A DNA stretch of 64,000 nucleotides from Erigeron canadensis. Its lineage: Eukaryota > Streptophyta > Magnoliopsida > Asterales > Asteraceae. Where the stretch lies: positions 4,898,735-4,962,734 of the forward strand of contig NC_057769.1 of the NCBI RefSeq assembly GCF_010389155.1. Direction: 5' to 3'. Below, piece by piece: positions 50,677-62,023 of this stretch. The stretch's first letter is position 1. Each line of letters begins with the position of its first letter. Position numbers and translations under genes: made by a program. The notes under the pieces were generated by a model. It was given only the letters and a program-made list of their open reading frames with translations, ran no database searches and was not told the DNA's origin.

Positions 50677-52272
50677 TTTTATTCTATGAAATTTTTCTTG
50701 TTTTTTTTAGTGGTGAACTGGGTATATACTGATCTTCAAAACCCTTCACTAATAATCTCAAAAGTTTCCTTTTTTCCTATGTATCTAAATAATATACTCG
50801 TATTCATTAAAATAGTATAATGCTGTTTTCCTAACCCTTGTTTATAAAAAATTTTAATACTAGGTAGATATTATATTATTTTTTTTAATTTTTTTTTGCA
50901 GATTTGGCATAGCTCAGCTTCCACTCATTTTGTTTCAAAATCTTGTTAATTATTGGTCCAAGCTTCTGTGGGCTTTCAGTATTTTCCTCAAATTTTGGAG
51001 TTTTTTTGGAATTTGGAGGTATTATCCGTCTGGGTCTTTTTGCATGTTTATTGATTTGTTGGGCTTAAGCATTAACGTGTTATGGGCTTAAAAGTTTTTT
51101 TTATTTTTTTTTTCAAAGTTGGAATCAATGTTACGGGCTTAAAAGTTCGAAAAAGCCCAAAAGTATACAAAATTTTATTGAGTGTTTGCAAAAAGCCAAA
51201 AACTTAATGTGAAGTTCAACCATTTGCTAAGCTAGTTCTATTCCTCTCAAGTCTCAATGCTGTTTTGCCTCTTGCCTGTTCGAGGCAATATCCCCAGGGA
51301 CCGGGGTGGAAGGGCCATGAAGCATGTTCGCGCACCCTGGCTTTACGGGTTGTCACTTTTTACTTCTAGACTTTTGCACCGTACACTCTTTTTCGAAGTG
51401 ACTTAATAGTTAATATTTAATAGTATTATGTCACTTCACTAAGCTGAACTTTTTCTTCTTTTGTTTCACCGTGACAATAAGATTAACAATATGTGAAAGA
51501 CAATATATGTTTTAGACAAGTGTAAGAATATGTAACATGTCTAGTAATTTGTTTTAGAGTTTCTTTCTAATTATTTTCACTACATGCAAGACATGTGCCC
51601 ATAACTAACAAGACGCTAGATTACAAGAGAGAAAGTAAAACATGTTAAACGGATTAATCTAAGTTACAACTATTCCATTTGGACCAGTCTAAGCAAGGTC
51701 GTGGTGTTCTTTGAGAGATCCAAAGGAAACTGAGTGACTTTATTTCTTTGAAAACAAAGCGTAACGAGGGAGATTTATTGGAGAAGATCATGTCATTTCT
51801 AGATTTCCAGATAATCCAGCAGAATGCTAATATAATCACATTGAGGAATTTCCTTCTTTTTGGGGCAATTGAAGGAAGCTTATGAAGTTCAAAAAGGTCT
51901 CGGCAGTTAGATGGCTTGACAGGGGTAATGTGGCCGCTTAAATTTATTTATTAAAAGAGCTATTAATTAATCGAGTTAGCAATGTCATACATTAATCTTC
52001 TAAAAATATTTTTGTTTAAAACTGAAGTACATTCTTATTATAGAGAACAATTCCATACAAACTAGTTCTAAGACAATTCAAAGAGAAAAAGTGGCAATGT
52101 CATATGTTTTTGAAAGGCTCATTTTGACCCAAACTAATGTTAAAACTGACCATTTCGACCCAAATCTGTTTTGACCCAACCCCGTTTGACTTGTTGCTCA
52201 ATCCAACCCAAACCCGTCCATTTTGCCACCTATTATACCTATTAGTTATTGTGATTGTGTTATAGTATCTAC
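50677..52272. other. GLYR1 upstream region and old repeats
   Basis: About 1.6 kb with the GLYR1 promoter, several GGGCTTAAAAGT repeats (51,060-51,150), a GC-rich stretch of unknown origin near 51,280-51,350, a LINE fragment (51,640-51,900) and a GACCC/TTTTGACCC-rich hAT-like remnant (52,110-52,235). Confidence 0.55.
51640..51900 (-). pseudogene. LINE (non-LTR retrotransposon) 3' fragment
   Basis: A 61-codon frame (51839-51654, minus) reads FCWIIWKSRNDMIFSNK, then FKEIKSLSFLWISQR. The W-IW--RN--IF and FLW-S-R pattern is the C-terminal tail after the reverse-transcriptase zinc-binding region of plant L1-type LINE ORF2 proteins. The rest of the element is missing, so this is a short 5'-truncated or decayed copy. 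Confidence 0.6.
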
Positions 52273-52770
52273 TGAACAAAAACTTATATTTCTGAATTAA
52301 CTTCAATTAATTCAGCAATCACCCAGAATCTAATCAATCTAAATTGATTAAACAATACAGAGAACTACACCTTCTAAACAGATGTAAATCACTCAACTAT
52401 ATAGATGAAACTATTATTACAATCTCGATTGTAATCTCTTTAATCTAATCAAACTTATTAGAGAAAGTGATATAGAATTATACAGACAAAAAATGAGAGA
52501 TTTGTTATTAACCCTAATCGGGTTATAACAATCTATTTATACAAGGAAACTTTCAACTAATGTCATAAATTACCCCTGTATTTCTCTTCTTTCCTTCTTG
52601 TACATCTTTAGTCCTCCAGAAATGCAATGTGTTGTACTCATAATTCAGCAGATGTAGTCTTGAAGTTCAAACCATAATCCATGCTTACTTGATCTTCTTA
52701 TAACCTGAAAATAGGCTAATCATACAATAAGTAATAATGTTATTTGAGAATAGAATTATATTTCTCAATA
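52273..52770 (-). repeat. 3' LTR of the copia element
   Basis: Its sense-strand start is TATTGAGAAATATAATTC; the 5' LTR has TGTTGAG, so the canonical TG is mutated to TA here. It ends TTTTTGTTCA. It carries a 10-bp duplication (CTTCAATTAA-type) that the other LTR lacks. Confidence 0.93.
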
Positions 52771-55700
52771 TCCCCCCTTAATCCTATTCTCAAATACATT
52801 TAAAAGAGTTAACTTGTTACAAAAAAACTCATGAGATTTTTTGTCCAACCCTTTTGTTAGAATGTCTGCAATATTATTTGCAGCATCTATTTTCTCAATC
52901 TTTACAACCCCTGCTAGAATCTTTTCTCTCACAAAATGGAGATCAATTTCTAAATGTTTAGTTCTTTCATGGAAAACAGGGTTGGCTGCAATTTTAATTG
53001 CAGATTTATTATCACAAAACACTGTAACAGGAAGGATATTTTTAACAAGTATATCCTCTAAAATTTTAACTATCCAAATAACTTCACATGTAACAGAAGC
53101 CATAGCTCTATATTCACCTTCAGTAGAAGATTTAGACACAGTGTTTTGTTTCTTACTTTTCCCAGACACAAGATTACCACAAAAGAAAACACAATATCCA
53201 GTAACACTTCTTCTACTGGAAATACATTTAGCCCAATCAGAATCAACAAAAGCTTCAAGAGAGAGATTAGAAGACTTACTAATAAGAATTCCTTTTCCTG
53301 GAGCAGCTTTCAAATATCTCAATACTCTTAAAGCTACTTTTAAATGAGAATCAAGAGGTTTATGCATAAATTGACTTAAACAGTGCACAGTATATGCAAT
53401 GTCAGGTCTAGTATGGGTTAGGTAAATGAGTCTGCCAATTAACCGTTGATAATCAGTAATATTTTTAAGAACATGATCAGTATCAGTCTCTTCACTAGAA
53501 AGATGAACATTAGGATCAAGAGGAACAGACATAGGCTTACCAGCAAGTAGACCAAACTCAGAAATAAGATCCAAACAATACTTTCTTTGATTGAGACATA
53601 CTCTAGTTTCAGTTTTAACAACTTCAATTCCCAAAAAATATTTCAATATACCTAAGTCTTTTATCATAAACTGAGTTTGCAAATATGTTTTAAACTTCTC
53701 AATCTCATCCTCATTATCACCAGTAACAATTATATCATCAACATAAACAAGTAAAGCAATAAAGTAATTTTGATCAGCTTTAGTAAATAGAGAATAATCA
53801 CTTTTACTTTGAATAAAACCAGCAGAAATTAAAGCTTCAGTAAGCTTAGCATTCCATTGCCTAGGAGCTTGTTTGAGTCCATATAAAGACTTATTCAACT
53901 TGCAAACTCTTTTGTCATTAGGATCAAAAAAACCTTCAGGTAAATCCATATATACAGTTTCATTTAAATCCCCATATAAGAATGCATTGTTAATATCAAG
54001 TTGATACAAGGTCCATCCTTTGTTAATAGCTAAAGAAATTAAGCATCTAATAGTAACAATTTTCACAACAGGAGAAAAAGTCTCATCAAAATCAACCCCA
54101 GCCTTTTGACTATACCCTTTAGCAACAAGTCTAGCCTTGTATCTTTCTATCTCCCCATTAGCCTTATATTTTATCTTATAGATCCATTTACAGCCTATGG
54201 ACTTTCTATCTTTAGGAAGATCAGTAACCTCCCAAGTGTTATTCCTATACAAAGTCTCCATTTCATTATTCATAGCATCTAACCAATGTTTTTCTTTACT
54301 AGCTTGCATAAAAGAATGTGGTTCAGTACTTTTATTAAGCTCAGTAACAAAAGATAAGCAGCAGGCAGACAAAGCAGAATAGTTAACATAGTTTTCTAAA
54401 CCATATTTGTTACTACTATAAACCACATAATCATTATATTTACTGAAAGGAAAAACAGATGATCTTTCAGACCTTCTTAAAGGCTGATCAGTAACATTTG
54501 AGGGTATATTTTCATTTAAAGATTGATTCTCAACAAGAACTTCTTCATTGACTTGATCATCAAGATGATCAATACCCTCAGATTCATTATTATTCAAGTC
54601 ATGAATTGCTGCACCATCATCACTGGTAGAACTAGAAGTACTGCCTAAGTGAGAGGTGCTGCCATCACTATTACTACTGCTATCTCTCTCTTCATCATTG
54701 GGAGATGAAGGGCACTCATGAGAATCAAAAAAATTCATCTGATCTTCAAGACTTACCATAAGAGGATCAGAAGTTTTAGTATGATGTTTATCTTTTAATG
54801 GAAAAATGTGTTCAAAAAATTTGACATCTCTGGCAAAGAAAATGTTATTTTCTTCAATAGAAAGTAATTTATAACCTTTTTTACATTAGAATAACCTAAA
54901 AGAATACATTTAGTAGATCTTTTAGCAAATTTATCAAAGACATTTAAATTTTTTGAAAAACATAAGCACCCAAAGGATCTTAAGTGAGAGAGATTAGGTT
55001 TTTTGTTAAACATCATTTCATAAGGTGACTTTCCATTAAGAACAAAAGAAGGCAATCTGTTAATCAAATAACAAGCAGTTAGTACACATTCAGTCCACAG
55101 ATTAAGAGGAAGACCCCCTTGAAATAACAGAGACCTAGCCACATTTAATAGATGTCTATGTTTCCTTTCTACCACCTCATTTTGTTGTGGTGTATAAACA
55201 TTTGAAGTTTGATGAATAATCCCATTTGTTTCAACAAATGTACTAAACTTAGAATTCAAAAATTCAGTTCCATTATCACTTCTCAAAGTTTTAATGGTAG
55301 TTTTGAAATGATTCTTAATCAAATTAAAGAACATAATTACATTTTCTAAAACTTCATCCTTAGATTTTAACAAGTATACCCACACTGCCCTTGTAAAATC
55401 ATCAACAATAGTTAAAAAATATCTAAAACCACCTCTCCCAGTAACTTTATATGGACCCCATACATCTAAATGTATAAGTTGACCTAAAAATTCAGATTTA
55501 TGACTGCTTATAGGAAAAGAATCTCTAGTTTGTTTAGCATATAAACAAGTTTCACAATTCAGATTGTTGTCTGTTCTAAAATGTAAATCAGTTTGAAGTT
55601 TATTTAACACATTTTCAGCAGGATGACCTAACCTACTATGCCAAACAGTTTTAGACACATTGCAAGTAATTAACCTATCAATACCTTGCAAATTCTCAAC

Positions 55701-57257
55701 AATGTAATACAGACCACCAATTTGTTTACCAGTTCCTAGAATTTTCATTGTATTCAAATCCTGGGTCATCACATAACAAAAATTATCATCAAAAGCAATT
55801 AGATACTTACTATGTTTAGCAACTTTATGAACAGACAGTAAACTAACACAGTATTCTGGAACAATTAGGACATCATACAAAGTCAAATAACTTGTTAACT
55901 GTAAATTACCAATCTTCTGAACATAAGCATAAGTACCATTAGGGTGACCAACTTTAATTTTTAATGCAGAAACATCAATTATATCAACCATGTTTTTGTC
56001 AGAAAAAGTAATATGATGATTTGCTCCAGAATCATTAATCCATCCTTTCTTAGAATAAATAGGTCTAAAATTTGTATTTGAACAAAAAAATTTCTTAAAA
56101 TTGTTGTGAAAAATTTTACTAGAATTAAACAACACACCTGCCATATTGGCATTAACACCTTGAGTAGAATCTGGATTATCTTTTAACAAATTGATTATTC
56201 TAGCTAGCTGCTCATCAGAAAGATTAGTAGAAGAACTTGCAGAATTTGAAGTAGAAGCATTATTAGCAAACTTCTTTTGACCTCCTTGAGAATTAAACTT
56301 TTTCTTTCCAAAATTAGGAGGATAACCTATTATCTTAAAACATTTATCCATTGTGTGACCATTAAAACCACAGTTCTCACACACAACAGAAGAACCTCTA
56401 TAAGAGTTTTGAGAATTATTGATTCTATTTTTTGAAAAATTATTCACAGAAGGAAAAGAATTACCAGAACCAACTTTAGACATAAATGCAGAAGAATTAG
56501 ACTTTTGAGAACCAGAATTAGAAGTTAAACCTCTATGTGACTCATCTCTAGACAAAATAGAATAAGCAGTTTTAAGATCAGGTATTGGTTCTTTAGTTAA
56601 AATTGTACTTCTTACATTCACATACATATCATCAAGACCCATTAAAAACTGCATCAGTTTCATCAATTGAGTATGTTTAACAAAATCAGAAGCAGCATGA
56701 TAAGTACATCTAGGTAACTGAACTAAAGCATCAAACTATTTCCAAAGAGCATTCAACTTATGATAATAATCAGACAATGGCATACCATTTTGACATAAAG
56801 AATTGATTTTATGATGCAAGTTAAAAATCACAGAACCATCAACTTTGTCATAGGTTTCTTTTAATTCTTTCCAAACAAGACTAGCTTTTCTACTAAAAAT
56901 TTGTCCTAAATACAGTTCTTCATTAATAGAATTCAAAATCCAAGACAAAACAACAGCATTACATCTATCCCACTGTTTACCTAGCACCTCATCAGTATTA
57001 GATCTTCTACAAGTACCATCAACAAATCCAATTTTATTTTTTGCTTCTAAAGCCAAAATCATAGCACAACTCCAGATTTGATAATTTTCAGTACCTTTAA
57101 GTTTTATTGACACAATAGAGAGAGTAGAAGAATCATTAGGATGCAAATGTAAAGGACTACTCAAGTCTAATTTACTTATTTTAGTAATATTACCATCACT
57201 CATTTCAGATTCCTCATATTCATATTCAAAATTAGGATTCACATTATCATCATCCAT
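52765..57257 (-). pseudogene. copia gag-pol polyprotein, broken by one stop and one frameshift
   Basis: Gag begins at the ATG near 57257. It contains the LKGTENYQIWSCAMILALEAK block (UBN2/copia gag). A TAG at 56736-56738 interrupts gag in the same frame. Downstream come the zinc knuckle CENCGFNGHTMDKC (~56,340-56,380), the protease motif DSGA (~56,030), the integrase zinc-binding HSRLGH...CETC and its catalytic core (HLDVWG, DNGTEF, PQQNEVVERKH; ~55,100-55,660). Near 54,880 a run of six A on the sense strand shifts the frame by one base. The remaining frame (54759-52765) encodes reverse transcriptase with YVDD (~53,740) and copia RNase H (DSDWAKCISSRRSVTGYC, ~53,220). The last codons run into the 3' LTR. 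About 1,480 codons overall, a usual copia size. Confidence 0.95.
52771..52780 (-). other. Polypurine tract of the copia element
   Basis: TAAGGGGGGA on the minus strand directly precedes the 3' LTR, the expected site for plus-strand DNA priming. Confidence 0.85.
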
Positions 57258-57860
57258 TGTAAGCAAATAAAAAAAAACACACAACAATTAATCAATAATA
57301 ACCAGAAGCAACACTTAGACTCAATTAATAAGAACAGACAATTTAAACAGCAAGAAAAGTAAAAAATATATATATATATTTGAAAATAAAACTTATTCTC
57401 CCAGAGGTGTCAGGGACAGGATTCCTGGCCTTTCAAAAGGTAGGTCAAGTTTAACACCAATGTTTTGAATGAGAATAAGATGAAAAACCAGTTTCTTACA
57501 AACAACAAATAAAAAGAGATAAGGAAGAGAAGACAAACAGTGCTATCAGATGAATAAAGTGACAATTCTATTATTCGATCGATTCACTTAGTCGATGAAT
57601 AACAGAATCAAGAAGAAGCCGGAGAATTAAATCGATTTTCTTTGAACAGAAGAACTCCAAACCCTAATTCGAAAAAATTAGGGTTTTCAGCGATAATCGG
57701 ATCTGGAAATTATAACGGTGATCAAAGGATCATACGCCGTTAATAATATTAGTTTTAAGAACCAAAAAACCCCAAATAATAAAGAAACCCTAATCGGAGA
57801 TCCAGAATCCAAAAAAAATTATTATTTATCAAAATTATTTTGATTAATCTCCTAAACCTG

Positions 57861-57872
57861 GCTCTGATACCA
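57861..57872 (-). other. Primer binding site (tRNA-iMet) of the copia element
   Basis: TGGTATCAGAGC, complementary to the 3' end of plant initiator tRNA-Met, follows the 5' LTR without a gap. This is the standard priming site of plant copia elements. Confidence 0.93.
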
Positions 57873-58360
57873 TGAACAAAAACTTATATTTCTGAATTAA
57901 TTCAGCAATCACCCAGAATCTAATCAATCTAAATTGATTAAACAATACAGAGAACTACACCTTCTAAACAGATGTAAATCACTCAACTATATAGATGAAA
58001 CTATTATTACAATCTCGATTGTAATCTCTTTAATCTAATCAAACTTATTAGATAAAGCGATATAGAATTATACAGACAAAAAATGAGAGATTTGTTATTA
58101 ACCCTAATCGGGTTATAACAATCTATTTATACAAGGAAACTTTCAACTAATGTCATAAATTACCCCTATACTTCTCTTCTTTCCTTCTTGTACATCTTTA
58201 GTCCTCCAGAAATGCAATGTGTTGTACTCATAATTCAGCAGATGTAGTCTTGAAGTTCAAACCATAATCCATGCTTACTTGATCTTCTTATAACCTGAAA
58301 ATAGGCTAATCATACAATAAGTAATAATGTTATTTGAGAATAGAATTATATTTCTCAACA
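57873..58360 (-). repeat. 5' LTR of the copia element
   Basis: 488 bp with intact ends TGTTGAGAAA and TTTTTGTTCA (sense strand). It is nearly identical to the 3' LTR apart from the 10-bp indel and a handful of point changes. Confidence 0.93.
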
Positions 58361-58365
58361 TCTAC

Positions 58366-59572
58366 CTTATTATTAATTCTTCTTATACTTTCATTATTTC
58401 AACCCTTTTCGACCCAAATCTGTTTTTTTTTTGCTGTCTCTTCCTTTTCTACATAAAGACTTGAACATCAAAACGGACGTAACTGTGCTTTGTTCTCTTT
58501 TCAGTAGATGTTGATAAACTATCTGGTCTTCTTGAGAGTTTAGTACTTTACAAATAGCATCTATTCGTTATACTTTCTGGCCATAGTTTTCCTGACCACT
58601 CAACACATTTCCTATACATTATAACATGTCTATAGGGTCGCCGGTAGAGGTGGTGTGGTTAAGTGGATCGACCAAGGTGCAGTGGTTCAATCAATACCGT
58701 CTAAATAGATGGAACGATTCCCTTGTTTGATCCCTTGAATAATGTTATGGGTCGAATCATATATGGATAAAAGATAACACCCATTGGCTAAATTATACCT
58801 GTTAGTAACCTTTTAATTTGTTTATTTACTTAACATTTAGCTTGTATTTGAATAAGATCCCCTGCACTCGTTTTTGTATCCTTCGTTTATCATTAGCGAT
58901 ATCCCATCCACGTACACAGACGAGGAAACCATCACATAAGTGATTTCTACACAACAAACATTTCAATCTAACATACTCGCATCTCTGTGTTTTATCTTCT
59001 ATCAGGAAAGGGTAAAAATGGTGAAATTCTAAGATTCAAATTGTTTTCTATTCAAGCAAAATGTTTCTTTATTGTTGCTCAGCATTAGTATCTTGTTAAC
59101 AAACTAAAGGTTATATATATATGTTTCCAAATTATTGTTAATATTAAAGGAGAGATTAAAAAAATAGTAACATTTATCTTGATTTGTGTTTATGTTTAAG
59201 CTTAACTTGATTTAAGTGATTGTTGTTAATGTAAATATCCAAGATTGAGGAGTATTTAGCAATAGTCAATATGTCAATAGGTATTGCTGATAGAAGATAA
59301 GGGACTAAGTTGCCAAGTTAGGCTATATACTGGTTGACTCATTCAGACAAACCTTTCATCCAAGAAATTTAGAAAATTTTATACAACTTCAATCCTAAAT
59401 ATTTGTTGTTCATATTCTTGAAAGATTTGCAGTTGAAGTATTTCAGGAATTGGATCTTAAAAACTAGTTTAACCAGCCAATCAATTGCTTCTGTTCAATA
59501 CAAAAGTCTTTCTCTTAAGATATACATAAATATTTTTTTCGGTTGAGAAGTCCCCTTAGCTAGCTAGAGATT
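58366..59572. other. Upstream region of the NLR gene
   Basis: About 1.2 kb between the copia element and the NLR start. It contains a repeat (58650-58770) that recurs behind the NLR gene. No coding gene is seen; the NLR promoter should lie here. Confidence 0.55.
58650..58770 (+). repeat. Direct repeat upstream of the NLR gene
   Basis: GTGTGGTTAAGTGGATCGAC, CAATCAATACCGTCTAAATA and AATGTTATGGGTCGAATCAT recur in the same order at 62520-62655. GGTTAAGTGG and GGTTCAATCA look loosely like pol III A and B boxes, so a tRNA-derived SINE is possible but not shown. Confidence 0.45.
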
Positions 59573-62023
59573 ATGGCTGATGCTCTTACTCTTCTTTTAA
59601 GGAAATTTATCGATGACTTTAAGAAATATTCATCGTTACCTGAGAAAGAATACAGTAAACTAATGGGACGTGATTCATCAACGGCTCTGCGTAATCATCT
59701 ACTAGCAGGCATGAAGCAGGTTTATGCAAATGAGGAAGTGCACGATCTGTTAGTCGGAGCAATAGATCTGGTGAATAGGATCCGTATGGAAGGTTTCATT
59801 CGAGCAAGAGAACAGCATGGAGAAAAGTGTATAGATGAGATTCTAGTTCGTTGTGAAAAATTATGTAACATGAAATATATCTCGAACATAGAACAGGGAG
59901 AAGAGGTTGTGGTGGGGTTTGATGAAGAAGTGGAAACACTACTTGATCAACTTACTGGTAACACTTCTACAAAGCAGCTCCTGGTTATCTCAATTGCAGG
60001 AATGGCTGGTCTTGGCAAGACTACTCTGGCTAGAAAACTTTACAATGATCCATTAGTCGAGTACATCTTTGATATTCGAGCGTGGACCTGTGTTTCTCAG
60101 GTTTATCTCGTTAAAGATTTGTTACTGGGCATACTAAGCACTTTTATCCATGACATTACGGACGAGGTTTACAATATGTACGACACACAGTTGGGGGAAA
60201 AGCTATACAGATTACTAAAGGGTCGTAAGTATTTGGTGGTCTTGGATGATATCTGGGATTCTAAGGCCTGGAATGATCTCAAAATGTATTTCCCAGATGA
60301 CAAAACTGGAAGCAGAATCCTGTTTACCAGTCGTGACATAGACATCAGTTCACATGTACAGGCAGCAAGACCTACTCATGTTTTGCGTTTCCGTAATGAA
60401 GTTGAAAGTTGGGATTTGTTTCTAAGAAAGACCTTTAGGACTGGAATATGTCCTTTTTCACTGGAAGCTTTTGGAAGGGTGATTACAACAAAATGTGATG
60501 GTTTTCCCCTGGCAATTGTCATCGCCTCTGGTCTTCTGAAAAATAATTTGTCAAATGACTGGTGGGGGCAAATTGCTGAAAAGCTTAACTTGTTTATGGT
60601 GAGCAACCCAGACCAGTACATGGACTCGCTGGCTTTGAGCTACAACGATTTGCCACCTCACTTAAGACCATGCTTTCTCTTTTTTGGATCATTTCCTGAG
60701 GACTATGAGGTACCCGTGACAAAGCTGATTTTGCTATGGATCGCTCAAGGGTTCATAGATCAAAGTGGAAGCAAAACCATGGAGGATGTTGCAGAGGATT
60801 TCTTGATGGCCTTAATCAATAGAGGTTTGCTGATGACTTCCAAAAAGAGGGCTGACGGCCGTATCAAAGCATGCTGCATCCATGACTTGTTGCGGGATGT
60901 ATGCTTGAGAAAAGCCGAGGAAGAGAAATTTCCGTTACTTAGTTACAAATATGCTCTTGTTCCAGCATCCTCCACTGCTATCCTCTCTGGTTTGTGCTAT
61001 CCATGTGAGTTGGGCAATACCCTTCAAAAAGGTAGACTAATAGGTAGACCACTTCATTATGAAAGATACAAAACGGTTAGGGTTCTTGATATGGAGTACG
61101 TCCCTATGTCTGTATTTCATTCTGATCTAGTACACCTTAGTGATCTAAGATACTTGGCTATTCAAGCTTATGATGGAACTCCCCCTGCATCAATATCCAA
61201 CCTTTTCAACTTACAAACGCTGATAATATCGTCAAAGAAGAATATTGTCCTACCAAAAACCATATGGAATATGGTAAATTTGAGGCACCTTTCTATCAGA
61301 TCAGGGGAAAACCTTATTGAGGAGCCTAACTTTGTACAAGTAGCAAAGAATGTTGATTCTCCAAATTTGTTGCCTAGCCTGCAAACATTATGCCAAGTGA
61401 GTCCTCAATCTTGTCAGTATGTATCATCAAGAGCTCCCAATCTTAGAAAGCTTGGGTTTTGTGGATCCTTAATATCGAGTTTAGGTGATCTGGAATTCCC
61501 AAATGTAAGCTCCTTGCAACACCTCCAAAAATTGAAACTACTAAACATAATTCCATACCCGGAAGCAACAAGATCATGCAATCCTGTTCTGTTTCCTGAG
61601 GATATTAGGAAACTGACGTTGTCAAACACAGGAATGCATTGGGAAGAGATGTGGACTTTCTCCTTGCTACCCAACCTTGAGATTCTAAAGTTAAAACTTC
61701 ATGCATGCGCGGGAGAAATGTGGGAGACAGATGATGCAGAATTTCCACGGCTCAAAGTCTTGAAAATGCATTATTTGGACATAAAATATTGGGTTAGTTC
61801 CAGGGATAACTTCCCACGACTACAACGATTAGTGGTTCATCGTTGTTCAAAACTCAAAAGTATCCCACTTGATCTAGGCAGAATTTTAACACTGGAGGTA
61901 ATTGAGGTACGTGGATGTAGAACTTCTGCACATAACTCTGCAATAGAAATCCAGAAGGAACAAGAGAATGAAGGAAACTTTTTCTTGAAAGTCCACGCAA
62001 AGCCAGAGTTAGAATTCCAGTAA
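59573..62023 (+). CDS. CC-NB-ARC-LRR disease resistance protein (R1/RPP13-like)
   Basis: An intact single-exon frame of 816 codons. NLR proteins sense pathogen effectors and trigger immunity. The N-terminal ~115 residues are helical and diverged, without a clear EDVID motif. NB-ARC motifs in order: P-loop GMAGLGKTT (143-151), RNBS-A FDIRAWTCVSQ (166-176), kinase-2 LVVLDDIWD (221-229), RNBS-B GSRILFTSR (246-254), GLPL as CDGFPLAIV (308-316), RNBS-D CFLFFGSFPEDYE (367-379), and an MHD variant IHD (436-438). Trp in LDDIW marks the non-TIR class. The VGFDEEVETLL lead-in and ARPTHVLRF type of ARC1 resemble the Solanaceae R1/late-blight homolog group. Residues ~500-795 form irregular LRRs (LSDLRYLAIQ, LFNLQTLIISS, MVNLRHLSI, LPNLEILKLKL). 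The protein is on the short side for the class because the CC region is small. No frame break was seen, so it may be functional. Confidence 0.93.
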   Translation: MADALTLLLRKFIDDFKKYSSLPEKEYSKLMGRDSSTALRNHLLAGMKQVYANEEVHDLLVGAIDLVNRIRMEGFIRAREQHGEKCIDEILVRCEKLCNMKYISNIEQGEEVVVGFDEEVETLLDQLTGNTSTKQLLVISIAGMAGLGKTTLARKLYNDPLVEYIFDIRAWTCVSQVYLVKDLLLGILSTFIHDITDEVYNMYDTQLGEKLYRLLKGRKYLVVLDDIWDSKAWNDLKMYFPDDKTGSRILFTSRDIDISSHVQAARPTHVLRFRNEVESWDLFLRKTFRTGICPFSLEAFGRVITTKCDGFPLAIVIASGLLKNNLSNDWWGQIAEKLNLFMVSNPDQYMDSLALSYNDLPPHLRPCFLFFGSFPEDYEVPVTKLILLWIAQGFIDQSGSKTMEDVAEDFLMALINRGLLMTSKKRADGRIKACCIHDLLRDVCLRKAEEEKFPLLSYKYALVPASSTAILSGLCYPCELGNTLQKGRLIGRPLHYERYKTVRVLDMEYVPMSVFHSDLVHLSDLRYLAIQAYDGTPPASISNLFNLQTLIISSKKNIVLPKTIWNMVNLRHLSIRSGENLIEEPNFVQVAKNVDSPNLLPSLQTLCQVSPQSCQYVSSRAPNLRKLGFCGSLISSLGDLEFPNVSSLQHLQKLKLLNIIPYPEATRSCNPVLFPEDIRKLTLSNTGMHWEEMWTFSLLPNLEILKLKLHACAGEMWETDDAEFPRLKVLKMHYLDIKYWVSSRDNFPRLQRLVVHRCSKLKSIPLDLGRILTLEVIEVRGCRTSAHNSAIEIQKEQENEGNFFLKVHAKPELEFQ

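Larger units (their letters stand above)
52273..58360 (-). mobile_element. Complete Ty1/copia LTR retrotransposon with defective coding region
   Basis: 6,088 bp flanked by the 5-bp direct repeat TCTAC (52268-52272 and 58361-58365). The 3' LTR is 52273-52770 and the 5' LTR is 57873-58360, differing by a 10-bp indel and about five substitutions, so the insertion is recent. The primer site and polypurine tract are in place. The gene order protease, integrase, reverse transcriptase, RNase H defines copia. The coding region has one nonsense codon and one frameshift, so the copy is not autonomous. It landed ~1.2 kb upstream of the NLR gene, between the two GLYR copies. Confidence 0.96.

Noticed and set aside
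51280..51350. GC-rich stretch that might be an snRNA or tRNA
   Set aside because: No cloverleaf, no Sm site and no match to U-snRNA sequences I know; left as unidentified.
52841..53347. 168-codon plus-strand frame
   Set aside because: Antisense of the copia RNase H region.
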